From Ophiostoma sp. CBS 140.51 (lineage: Eukaryota > Ascomycota > Sordariomycetes > Ophiostomatales > Ophiostomataceae), in assembly GCA_029298735.1 (NCBI GenBank), contig JANSLP010000031.1:62001-126000 (forward strand): a stretch of DNA of 64,000 nt, given 5' to 3'. Position 1 is the first letter of the stretch. Each line of letters starts with the position of its first letter. The position numbers and the translations under genes were made by a program. Below the pieces are notes generated by a model, which was given only the letters and a program-made list of their open reading frames with translations, ran no database searches and was not told the DNA's origin. This document shows, in pieces, positions 1-10,300 of this stretch.

Positions 1-229
1 CCGTCGTCGTCTTTGGTGCGTCGGGGAGGTCTTCACCATCCTTGGCCTTCTTGACCCGTCTCGCCGGCTTGGGCTTGACAGAGTAGCGGCAAGTGATTTT
101 TGTCTAGACTGTTAGCGGAGTTCATCCCTGCCTGCTACGCATGGCGGCGGGACGTACTGTGTGAGGCCGTGCCTCAAGAAGAAGCGAGCTCTGGTGGAGC
201 CATTGCTGGCTGGTCGCGAGGGTGGCCAT
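1..229 (-). CDS. SRP9/SRP21-type signal recognition particle protein (3' end cut off)
   Basis: Two exons can be read on the minus strand: 229..158 and 103..1, running off the left edge. They are separated by a 54-bp intron (157..104) with donor GTACGT, a CTAAC branch-like element and acceptor TAG. Exon 1 encodes MATLATSQQWLHQSSLLLEA and ends RPHT; exon 2 continues TKITCRYSVKPKPARRVKKA and an acidic/Pro/Thr stretch. The W..S..LL.A.P.TT.IT.RYS pattern is that of the SRP9-21 domain of fungal SRP. SRP9/Srp21 pairs with Srp14 in the Alu domain, which holds elongation while the ribosome is brought to the ER. The start codon follows an A/C-rich context and gives a normal SRP9 N-terminus. Only about 58 residues are visible, so the C-terminal half of the domain is not seen. 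Family assignment rests on remembered pattern similarity. Confidence 0.72.
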
Positions 230-1106
230 TGTGAGGTAGTGGTCGAGGTTGAGGTAAGAATCGAGAGGAGGTGATAAAGGAGAGAAGGGGCTTGAAGGAA
301 AGGGACGCGGTGTAATCCCGTAGATCGTTGTCTACGCTCTATCTTCCGATGGATGAATTGACGAGAAAGCGTGGGAAGGTGTGGTGGTCGACGTCGAGGA
401 GGCTCGCGTGTCGTGTGTCGTCGTGTGCGGTCTTGTGCCGTGCTGCGTGCGTAGTGTGGTAAGCCTCGTGGAGATGCAAGTTCACAAAATTTTGGCCTTG
501 TTGTTTGGTTTGTGCTACCCCACCAAATTGGGAGCAGAAAGGTACATCGATTTAGCGTTAGTCTACATATAGTGCTCAGGTACCTGCCAAAGCCTAGCGA
601 GATCCGATATATACATATTATTTATATGCCTATAAGCGAGGTCAACATCCCGATCCAATTTCACATGCTTGATTCATTTTCCTCAAGGATCTTTTTATTG
701 TGTAACAAATATATTTCCTCGTCATTATTCATCTAAATTGCCCCTCTCTTGAGCTGTATACGTCTTAGAGGGCAAGAGATGCTATGAAAGTATGGAACCC
801 CAATGTTTTCTTGTGTAAAAAACCCCTCGCCAATAAAACGCCATGCGCCCGAAGTTTTGAAGCCGCCTATTGCGGCATGTAAAGTAAATGAAGTAGCAGA
901 ATGCGTCTTTGAAGGAAAACACTCTTACTCGATTGCTCAAGGTGGTGTGGTAGCTCCCCAGATCCTACCATAGCGAATCTCGTAGGTCGGTGTAGGTTCG
1001 CTAGCCTTGAACCTTTGCCTGGCGCGGTATTTATGGCGGCCGTCGTTAGATGTGAGCCCCATTGGGCTTCTGTCTGCATGTTTGATTCGTGAACGTCAAA
1101 TAGCTC
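230..1106. other. intergenic, SRP9 5' side / Swd2 3' side
   Basis: No convincing gene is seen. The stretch should hold the promoter and leader of the leftward SRP9-type gene and the 3' untranslated region of swd2. The part from about 590 to 850 is AT-rich. The short open frames here have no coding character. Confidence 0.5.
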
Positions 1107-2327
1107 TCATGCGTTGGCATCTGGCAGCCAAAACACGAGTGACTGGTCGGCCGTGGCGAAAAAGTTGAGGCGCGGGTTGAAGGCGACGACGGCCGCTTCG
1201 CGCTTGTCTTCGAGCACGAAAGCTGGGCCCAAGACCTTGTTCTCGCCGACGGTGCCCAGCGTGTCCCACACCATGACGTTTTGTTTTGTGCCGCCAATGA
1301 CATAGCGGCCGTCCGGTGTGAAGCAGCAGTCGGCGCTGCCCTCGAGACGAGTCGGGTCAACCGGCGTCCCTGCTACAGCAGCAGCACCCTCACCAGGAGC
1401 TGCGCGCCGCGTCGGCTCGTCCGTCTTGCGGAGAAACGCTTTAAGTTTGCCGTCAAAGGCATCTAACAAGAAATGGCCGGCCCCGCGCGTGCCGACAAGA
1501 ATGTGTTTGCCGTCATTGGAAAAGTCGAGCTTGGTCCACCCCTGTAACAGGTTTCGCTGGTCGACGGCGGCGCACTGCTCGACGACGTCAAAGACGGCAA
1601 AGGGGGGTTTTGTATAGTTGCGGTGGTCGTACAAGAGTACGGTGCCGGCGGCCGGGGAGCCAACGGCAAAGATATTGCCCGAGGGGTCCCAGGCCGACAG
1701 GTACGGTTTGTTCAGGTACAAGAGACCTGTCCACTGTTTGCTGGCGACATTCCAGAGACGGACGGTGCCGTCCTGGCTGGTGGAGACAAAGTTGTCGCTG
1801 CCCGGGTGCATCGAGATCGAAGTGACGGAAGCTTCGTGGCCTTCAAAGTAGCGGATAAACGAGTTGTCATGTGTAGCAAGGTAGCGGATGGCGTCTGCAC
1901 GCGGGGGGTACGTCAGTAACAGAGAACGCTGCGTGATTTTATTTGATTGCACGGGGTGGTACGCACCATTCTGCTTCGTACTGGCGTACACGATACTGTT
2001 CGACCAGTGGGTAAACCGCGCCAGCTTCGCGCCGTACTTTTTGCTAATGAGGGCCTTGTCGTGGCGGCCCTCTTTCACATTGTAAATCTGAATGGTGTCG
2101 TCACTCTCCGAGGTCATGCACAGCTCGCCCGGATCGTCAAAGTCGAGCGACAGAATGTAAGTTGGCGACGATTTGTCCTTAGGCTCGCGCGCAAACAGCT
2201 TTGTCGGCCGGAAACTGGAGATGATGGAGCTGAGCTCGGTGGCGGTGTCGCGCAGGGCCCGCGAGACACTAAGCGAGGGACCTCCTGCACCCGAGGCCGG
2301 CGTGTCAATGTCCATTGGGGCAGGCAT
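1107..2327 (-). CDS. swd2: Swd2, WD40 subunit of the COMPASS histone H3K4 methyltransferase
   Basis: Exons are 2327..1967 and 1894..1107, giving 382 residues. The 72-bp intron (1966..1895) has donor GTGCGT and acceptor GTGCAG. Its length is a multiple of three and it has no in-frame stop, so an unspliced reading stays open and adds 24 foreign residues. Splicing joins TKQN to DAIRYLATHDNSFIRYFEGH, the conserved Swd2 block, which decides the model. WD repeats follow, for example SISMHPGSDNFVSTSQDGTV then RLWN. Swd2 is a beta-propeller in Set1/COMPASS, where it links H2B ubiquitination to H3K4 methylation; in yeast it also sits in the CPF 3'-end processing complex. ATG at 2327 starts a short disordered tail (PAPMDIDTPASGAGG) before the propeller. 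There is one copy here, so it may serve both complexes (inference). Confidence 0.88.
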   Translation of the reverse strand: MPAPMDIDTPASGAGGPSLSVSRALRDTATELSSIISSFRPTKLFAREPKDKSSPTYILSLDFDDPGELCMTSESDDTIQIYNVKEGRHDKALISKKYGAKLARFTHWSNSIVYASTKQNGAYHPVQSNKITQRSLLLTYPPRADAIRYLATHDNSFIRYFEGHEASVTSISMHPGSDNFVSTSQDGTVRLWNVASKQWTGLLYLNKPYLSAWDPSGNIFAVGSPAAGTVLLYDHRNYTKPPFAVFDVVEQCAAVDQRNLLQGWTKLDFSNDGKHILVGTRGAGHFLLDAFDGKLKAFLRKTDEPTRRAAPGEGAAAVAGTPVDPTRLEGSADCCFTPDGRYVIGGTKQNVMVWDTLGTVGENKVLGPAFVLEDKREAAVVAFNPRLNFFATADQSLVFWLPDANA

Positions 2328-3733
2328 GGCTACCGTATTCCTGAGCCCGAGGGGCTGAGGACGGCGCGTTGAGGGGAGTCGCGTGAGAAGGGAAGGGTTG
2401 TCGATGATGAGATCAGTAAAGACGACGAGGAGGACGGACTGACACGTGGCAAGCGAGTCGGAAGTGCCGTAATGGGATGTGCAGAATAAGCGGCCGCGTA
2501 TTTGTCAGGGTAAGGCCGTTATCGTGCGGGAGGGTAGGCTGAGGCTGTCACGGTGGAAAGATACGACGAAAGCTTGAAAGCTTGTTCGCAAATTGTTAGT
2601 TGCAGAAAAGGACCCAATTGGATTGGAGCTTTCTAGGGAGGCTCTGGAGGGCTGGCCAGCCTTCCGCTCTGTTTCGCTGGCTCCTGCCAAAAGCTTTCAG
2701 GCGGGGGACCCTGGAGCTTTGTCCTCAATAGCAAGAGCACGCAACGGCAATCGCAGTTAGGACCAAAGGGCACTAGTACCAAGTTGGTCGTTTGCCCCAC
2801 AGACCGGGTCGAAGGTATTGTGGGATTTTGTGTGGGCTTGCTCCGACTTTCGCTGTGAGAAGGAGGAAAGAAGCGCTGGCCAGACGCGGGTTACGGCATT
2901 CGCATGACCAGCCGAGCCCAGCCAGCCAGTGCCAGAAGGAACCAACGAGCCAACGGCAGCCCTGTGGATAAAAATTTCCAGTGCGTTGGGCCGCTCGCGT
3001 GGAGGAAAAAAAGGAAAGAGACGAAAAGAGACGAAGAAAGACTCAGAGAAGGAAGGTACATTCGCTCTCTCGCTCCGTCGTTAACCTAGCGAGGGTAAGA
3101 GCAACCCGGCCCGTTCTTGTGTAAAGTAAAAAATTGCGTATCCCCCAGGGTACCGGAGCCCGGATTGAGTAGTTGCCATCTTTCCGTCTTCTCGTTTTAT
3201 CATCCTCTCGTCTAGATTGCGCCTTCCACTCTTTCCTCATCCTCGACACCCAAGCCCCGAAACGGCAGGCACAGTCAGCTTATGGTTGGGCGATACGGCA
3301 GGAGCATCATCTCACTCGGCCGATTATACGAGACGACAAAAAAGAGTCAGGTTTTGCGAAAGATTCACAGTCCTTACAACAAAACGCGGCAATCTGACCT
3401 TGACCTGTGGCAACAGGCCCCACGTTTTCGCGCCCCTTTCCGACAGCACCTCTCTCCACACAGAAAAAAGCGGTTCCTTTCAGGCCATTGAGCCGCTGGA
3501 CTTTCATTCTTAAGCACAACGGGTCGCCGAAACCGCCGGGGTTCTTGAATTTGCGATTTGCGATTTGCGAGGCTTCCCATTCGCAGCATTTCGACAGCTA
3601 CCACGGAAAACGGAAAACCGGCCGAGCAACACCCGGACTGCCACGCGCACATTGTCGACGTCGACACCGACCATTGTGTTTTCTGCTCTTTTCAATTGCC
3701 AACTAGACACAGAAACAGAGCACAAGCAGCACC
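2328..3733. other. divergent promoter region, swd2 / carrier gene
   Basis: About 1.4 kb separate the divergent starts of swd2 (-) and the mitochondrial carrier (+). I see no gene. A short tandem repeat, three copies of ATTTGCG-like units, lies at about 3547-3570. The last 500 bp before the carrier ATG are C/T- and A-rich, as expected of a leader. Confidence 0.5.
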
Positions 3734-4761
3734 ATGTCGACAACAGCTGGGTAGGTCCTCTGTGACACTTTGTCGATCTTGAGCTCGGCTATTCAAGGCA
3801 CTCTCTCCCAAGACATAACCCCCAACTAACTTTTGTTCTCTCTCTCTCCAGCGCCTTCATCGCCGGTGGCATTGCCGCGTGCGGCGCCGTCACGGCCACA
3901 CACCCCTTCGAGACGGTCAAGATTCGCATGCAGCTTCAGGGCGAGCTCCAGGCCAAGGGCCACCAGCCGCACCACTACCGCGGCCCCTTGCACGGAGTCT
4001 CGGTCATTGTGCGCGGTGAGGGCCTGAGGGGCATCTACCGCGGTCTCAGCTGCGCCTACATCTACCAGGTTCTGCTCAACGGCTGCCGTCTGGGTTTCTA
4101 CGAACCCATGCGCCAGGGCGTGACGGGTCTGCTGTACGGCAACAACGCCGTCCAGTCGCTGCCCATCAACATGTTTTGCGGTGCCGGGTCCGGTATCATT
4201 GGCGCCGCCGCCGGCAGTCCCTTTTTCTTGGTCAAGACCCGTCTCCAGAGCTACTCCCCGCTGCTGCCCGTCGGCACACAGCACGAGTACCGCAACGCCT
4301 GGGATGGCATGAAGCAGATTTACAAGTCTGAGGGTCTTCGGGGTCTGTACCGTGGTGTAGGCGCGGCGTGTATTCGGACGGGCTTTGGTAGCTCCGTGCA
4401 GCTGCCCACCTACTTTTTTGCGAAGCGGCGGCTGCAGCGGCACCTGGGCGTCAAGGAAGGACCCGCGCTGCATCTGGCGAGCAGTACTGCCAGTGGCTTT
4501 GTGGTGTGTGTGTTTATGCACCCGCCAGACACCATCATGTCGCGCATGTACAACCAGAATGGCAACCTGTACAAGGGCGTGTTCGACTGCCTGGCCAAGA
4601 CGGTCAAGACGGAAGGCTTTTTGGCCATATACAAGGGCTTCTTGCCGCACCTGGCACGGATATTGCCGCACACAATCCTGACGCTGAGTTTGGCGGAGCA
4701 GACGAACAAGCTGATGCGCAAGGTGGAGAACCGGTGGTTCCTGAAGGAGGCGGTCTTATAG
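3734..4761 (+). CDS. oac1: mitochondrial oxaloacetate-type carrier (SLC25 family, Oac1-like)
   Basis: Exons are 3734..3750 and 3852..4761, giving 308 residues. Exon 1 is tiny (MSTTAG); the 101-bp intron (3751..3851) has donor GTAGGT, a CTAAC branch site and a pyrimidine tract ending CCAG. Splicing restores GAFIAGGIAACGAVTATHPF, the first transmembrane helix. Three carrier signatures are visible: PFETVKIRMQ, PFFLVKTRLQ and PPDTIMSRMY, one per repeat, so the six-helix inner-membrane fold is complete. The GG.AACGAVT.TH.FETVKIR.QLQGELQ pattern is that of yeast Oac1 and SLC25A34/35, which move oxaloacetate, sulfate and related dicarboxylates across the inner membrane. Without the first exon the protein would lack helix 1. 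Substrate preference is inferred from family resemblance; the length is normal. Confidence 0.88.
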
Positions 4762-5149
4762 ACGATGTGAGGGGGTGATGGGATGAGGAGAGTCTGTTTT
4801 TCTATGCACTGTTTTGTTTATGCCCGTTTTGTTCACAGCCATTTTTGGATAGAGAGGATCTAGAGCAGGGTTGCCCTCTCGGTGTACGGTCACCTAGCAT
4901 TTACCTGGAGAAGAAAAGAAGAAAAGGCTTGTATATAGAGAGCACTGTTAAGAAGAAGAAGAAGCAAATAAAAAGTAAAAGGAATAAAAGAATATTGGAA
5001 CAAGGTCGCGAGGTTTTCAGGGTCTCTTTTTATGAATCAAAAACAAAAGAAAAATAATTAAAATACAGTTTTGAAAACACCCATCCTCGACAACACCGGT
5101 AAATCTTCACTGCACTCCCACCCGACTACTCTCCCGTCATCCTAACAGT
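4762..5149. other. convergent 3' regions, carrier / laccase
   Basis: An A-rich stretch with many AAGAAA and AATAAA-like tracts at about 4910-5060 lies between two convergent genes. It probably holds both 3' untranslated regions and poly(A) sites. No gene is seen. Confidence 0.5.
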
Positions 5150-7338
5150 CTACAGCCCACTATCGATCTGGTCAGGGATATGGGTACCCGTCCAGGCCGC
5201 CCAGTCGCGACACGTCTGCGCCATAATGCTCGGCACATTCATCTGCTCAATCTTCTCGGGCTGCACAATAAACTGCGTCAGGAATCCACCCGAAGCGTGC
5301 CACGCAATATGGCAATGGAATGGCCACACACCCGGGTTGTTGGTGTCAAACTGCAAGACCAAGTGACCATTGGGCCGCACCAGCTGCACGTCACGGCGCA
5401 TCGGGTTCTCCGGGTTGATAATGGTGTGGCCGTCCCATTGGCCGGGACCCTCGTGCAGCACATAAAAGTTGCTGCCGTGCAAGTGCATCGGATGCTGCGA
5501 GGGCCCGGGGTTGTTGACAATCATGCGCACCGAGGTGTTGGTGTACAGATTGCGACCGTTCCATTCGACGGGCCAATCGGCGGTGCTGGAGTTGCCGAGG
5601 CTGGCCAACAAGAGGGTCGGCGCATTGTAGTCGCCGCGGAAGCTGACGCCGTCAAACTTCCAGAGCGTCACGTTGGAGGCGTTGACAAAGACATCAATAT
5701 CAAACGTGTGTGTCCAGCTGGGCGGCGGTAGGGCAATGGGATAGAGAGGACGGGTCAATGATAAATCATCGTTGGCACACGAGCTAGAGTCGGGAACACC
5801 AAAGGTACCGGCAGCCCAAGGTTGCGAGGTAGGCCGAGGGCTGATCGTCTGCGGCTTGTCCGGGTTGGCCGTAGCGGGGACCGAACTTCCCTCGTTGCCA
5901 ACACCGCCGACGCTGTTTCCATTGCCACTGCCAAAGTGAGTGCTCGTGCTCGGCGGGCTGCCAAAACCGCCGAACGAGCCAGGGCCTCCACCGGGTCCCA
6001 TGCCACCAGAACTAGAGCCAGGCATACTCTCCGGTCCACCACGGCCAACGTCAATGTTGTTATTGCCGCTGCCACCAGGACCCGTCATTGTCGATGTGCC
6101 AACAGCCGTCGACGGAGGACTACCAGACGGCGAACCCGGTCCAACTCCAGCAGACGGCGACCCAGTCGAGGACTTCCCACTGTAGTAGACAGCCGCCATC
6201 GCATACGGCTGCTTCGCCGTAGAACACGTCGCAATGTTGCTGCGCATCCAGAAAGACGCGCTGCTCGCATTAGCACCCGTGGCCGCATTCGCCGTCACCA
6301 GCACATCCGCCCGCTGTCCGACACCCAGCGTCACCACTTTGGTCTGGTACGCGTGGATGGGGATAAAGTCGTAGGCAATCACCGTCAGGACGTGGTCGTC
6401 AATACTGAAATGCTGTACGCCCTCACCGCCCGTGTTGATGAGGCGCAGGCGGTGGACCTTGCCGGGCTCAAAGAAGAATTCCGCCTTAGGCGCGTCCGAG
6501 ACACAGGCCGCATGGTCTTCCGCCCGGTCAATGAGCGAGCAGTCGTAATTGTTCTTGCCCTGAATCAGGTTGTTGTCTGAGAGCACTTCGGGCTTGCCGC
6601 CCGGCGCCAGCATTCTTTCCAGGATCGTCAGGTAGTCGGTATGGTAGTAGTCGCTCAGCATAATGGGGCCCACATCGACATCATAGGGATACTCGTTGGG
6701 ACCGTACACCACAATGGGCCCGACAATGCCGTCGCCATACTGCGCCGAATAGTGCGAGTGGTACCACGCTGTGCCGTACAGCGTCGCCTGGAACTGGTAC
6801 GTAAACGAGGCCCCCGGAGCAATCGGGCACTGCGTCACGGCAGGGACGCCGTCCTCCCAGGGGGTTCCTTGCTGCAGGAAGCCGTGCCAGTGCAGCGTCG
6901 TGCCCTCTTCGGGCCCTGTAATGTTGTTGTGCACTGTCACCTGGATCGTGTCGCCCCAGTTGGCCTCAATCAAGGGACCGGGGAACCCGCCGTTGATCAA
7001 AATCATTTCCTTTTCGTAGCCATCGGGGGCCAGTATGCCACGGCTAATCGTAAAGTCATACGACCGGATGACGCCCGTGGTCGGGTGAGTCGTGTACTGG
7101 TCGGTACCGTTGGCCGTGAGCGTGCCCCAAGGGTAGCCATGGGGCAGTGGGTTGTTGGTGAGGAACTTGGGGAGGTACGGTGCGGCAGCCGTGCCGAGAA
7201 CAGAGTTGCTAAAGGTGTGAGTGAGGGTCAACAAAAAAAAGTGTGCAAAGAGACCTACCCATTGGTCTGCTCCTGGGTGAGCGTGGCGGCGGCAAGGCCT
7301 GGCAGCAGGGCCGCAAAGAGACGATGATGCCAGCCCAT
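5150..7338 (-). CDS. secreted asco-laccase (multicopper oxidase) with a low-complexity linker
   Basis: Exons are 7338..7259 and 7208..5150, giving 712 residues; the 50-bp intron is 7258..7209 (GTAGGT..TTTAG). ATG at 7338 gives a signal peptide, MGWHHRLFAALLPGLAAAT. The four copper-ligand motifs are present: HWHGF, WYHSHYS, HPMHLHG and HCHIAWHASGG. All three cupredoxin domains are therefore there and a T1 Cys is supplied by HCHIAWH. Laccases oxidise phenols and reduce oxygen to water outside the cell, in lignin turnover, melanin formation or detoxification. The protein ends in DSGL, the conserved C-terminal plug of mature asco-laccases, with nothing after it. Residues about 371-499 form a Gly/Ser/Pro-rich insert between domains 2 and 3, which makes the protein longer than the usual 550-620 residues. 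The physiological substrate cannot be told. Confidence 0.9.
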
Positions 7339-10300
7339 GGTGGTGGTGGTGTCCGAGATTGGAGGAGGGGGGATAGAAAATCAAAGAGAGTTTGGGAAAA
7401 TCAAAGAAAACAAATGAGCGAACGTCTTGTATATAAACGAGAGAATAGGGGTGAGAATGACAAGACCAGTGTTTGATTCTGTGGTGGAGTGGACGGATGA
7501 GAGAGACAAGTTACAACTGCAGGCCGTCAAGTCCGGTCATGGTCCGTGTATTGTCCTTTTATCCTAACTGGAGGTCGATGGGATAGATCGAGAACTGAGA
7601 GACAAGACGACATGCAGCCGACGATGGCCTCCTTTTTATATTTTCTTGGCACTGTCACTTGAGTAGTACCGTCTTCTTTTTTATGTATATATATTATTTA
7701 TTTACTTATTTACTTACTTGGCCATCGGCGCCCAGGGTGCCGGCCCCCGGTCGCAGCTTCAGTTCGCAGCTCCATAGCACACATCACAGCTCCATCATCT
7801 TTCAGCTTGACTATATGGGTTGTGAGGGAGAAAATGCTGTAGAACGAGGCTAATGCTGGCGCGTCCGCCTTCCACCTTCCCACATCTTACCTTGACCCAT
7901 CTTGGCCACTTTGGCCACGCTTTCTTCACTATCACTTCCCCCTACCTGGTCAACGCCAACGCCAACAAACTCGCGTCTTCCCTTGCCGGAAGCCCGAAGT
8001 GTGCACAAACGTGCAGAAAGAGAGGGAAAACAGCTAGCAGAAAAGCATGATACTACACAAAAGCAAGCGATATGATGGAGGCTTGCAAGCCTCTATTTCT
8101 CTACTTCTCTGGTACCACGACGGCCTACTTGTTTTCTCCCCCCGGTTGAGCAGTAAGCAATCTACAGCAGACTTGAGTACAAGAGGACGGGGCTGAGCTG
8201 TAGGAGGCGCTGCCATGGCATCATAGACATGGTATGGATAGAAACATAGACATAGGCTACAAAACACAAGAGTACAAGACCACAAAGGCTGGCTGTATCT
8301 TTTCGTACCAGGTAAACTCTGATATATTTTTATTGTCCCTTAACATGGCTGCTATTACTTTAACCAACACAGAACTACCCAAGGCATATTGATGCCCAGC
8401 AACGGACCTTTTCTGAGTCCATGTCTCTCCTTTTTTTATGTGTTATGTATCGTCCCCTGCTTCTTGTCTTGTCTCGCCCTGTGCTCTTCAAAGTACTTTC
8501 ATTTTTCTTCCTGCAGGACCCAAAATAGGACAATATGGACGCGGGAGGACGGCCATGGACCGGGTTGTATGTTGTACGAAATCAAATTCTGTACATTACC
8601 CTTTGCTTGTGTACTTCTCTCCTCAATATATTTCTTCTCGTTCATGTATATGCACCCACTTCTGTGCTGTAACAAGAGGCGTCCTGTTTGCTTTACACGG
8701 CCATCAATAACATGGGCATGGTGGTGGTGGAAGTCGTGGCTAACACAACCTGCAGGGTCTGTATCGTGGTTACTGTTCGTACAGCAAAGAAAATCAACGT
8801 TCGCCAAGGAATTTGTGATCTCAAAATTCATCTCTTTGCTTGGCCGTTTGTTCTCAAGTTTCTTCCTATCATCGACAGCGTAATACACGACAAGGCCTAT
8901 TTAGGAGTCCATCTCGTCTGAACAAAGCAAAGAAAAAGGACGAAACAAACCACGAAGGGTGGCCAAGCAGACCAAGAGAGGAAGATGGTTGCAGCCGGAG
9001 GATTTTGCACGACCGATCGAGCAACGCAAATGAGCACGACCACAGCCATGGGTGAAGCGAGAAGAAGTGGCAAGGGGAAAGGTACAAGAATTGAGGACGT
9101 ACAACCAGGATGTTGACGTCGTTTTGTTTGGTGGAAGATCAGCGACAATTGCCCAGCACTTATTTAGTGGATATTGCTTCACCTAAATCAAGAATGAATA
9201 TGGTAAAGGACATCCTGGATGAGAGGTGTGAACACAAGACAGGATCGTCGGAACGTAATGCGGAAAGACGCAAAAGCAGAACATCAGGAACATACAGAAA
9301 AGGAACAAAGACCCAAGACAAACAGGAGCCAAGATTGGGACAAGAAGTGCCCAAGGAAAGCGGCTCTCCGGAGAGGCCACAGGGAAAGACACGTAGGAGA
9401 ATAAGATAGACAAAAAGAGAACAGACAAGAAACAAAATCCAAGAGACCGGAAGCAGGAACAGCATATCTGAGACAACGACAGCAAAGAAAGGAGGGGCAA
9501 AGGGTGGGAGCACAAAAAGGTCCAAATATGGTCTGTGGACGGTCACAAGAGGCTGTAGCAAGAAATGATGTATACATTGATAGGTTGAAAGTGACCGTGG
9601 GCAATAATGAAGATGGACGATTATTTTGAAGGGTTTTATGAGCTGATGTGGATTTTTTCTAAAATAAAATCCGAACAGAAACTTTTCCATTCAATTTTCA
9701 ATTTTCAATTTGTTTTGATTTTTTTTTTATCAAGAAGAATCGTGTACTCTTTTTTCACTTTATTTTTATCTGATGTATCACTTTTCACAACAAGCACGTT
9801 CACCCTCAATCTGTAACCGCAGCACACCGAGGACACTTCCAACAGATGCACTCTGCAAAAAAAAACCGAGACATGCACAGATAAATGGCCTCTATGTGAC
9901 GGGCCGGATTGGCTTGGCCGCGACGGCGCACAAAGAGCGGGCATACGGTACAAAAAGGGAACAAGAAAGAAAGCAAGACAAAAAGTCTACAGGAAGAGAA
10001 AGTAGAGGGGAGAACCGTCTGGCTGGGCTGAACAACGACCCTGTTTTTGTTGACTCTTTTCTTCATCGACTCAGTGGCGTTGAAACATGCAGGCAACCAG
10101 GCCGAGTACTGTGAGAAGAGGTGGATGGGAGAGATGTAAGAGAGTGCTGGCGTAAGTGGATTCAAAAGAAAGCAAGAGAAGATATAAAACTCCTTTCTGA
10201 AACATCAAAATATATATTTGGAGAAATGACGGTATCTTTAAAGAAGTCTGGAACATACGGAAGAAAGGAGAAAAGTATATAGATGAGAAGGAGACCGGCG

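Noticed and set aside
9160..9690. 176-codon minus-strand open frame with ATG
   Set aside because: Phe/Leu/Ser-rich composition follows from the pyrimidine-rich strand; no domain, no signal-anchor logic, and a comparable artefact occurs at 60.5-61.3 kb.
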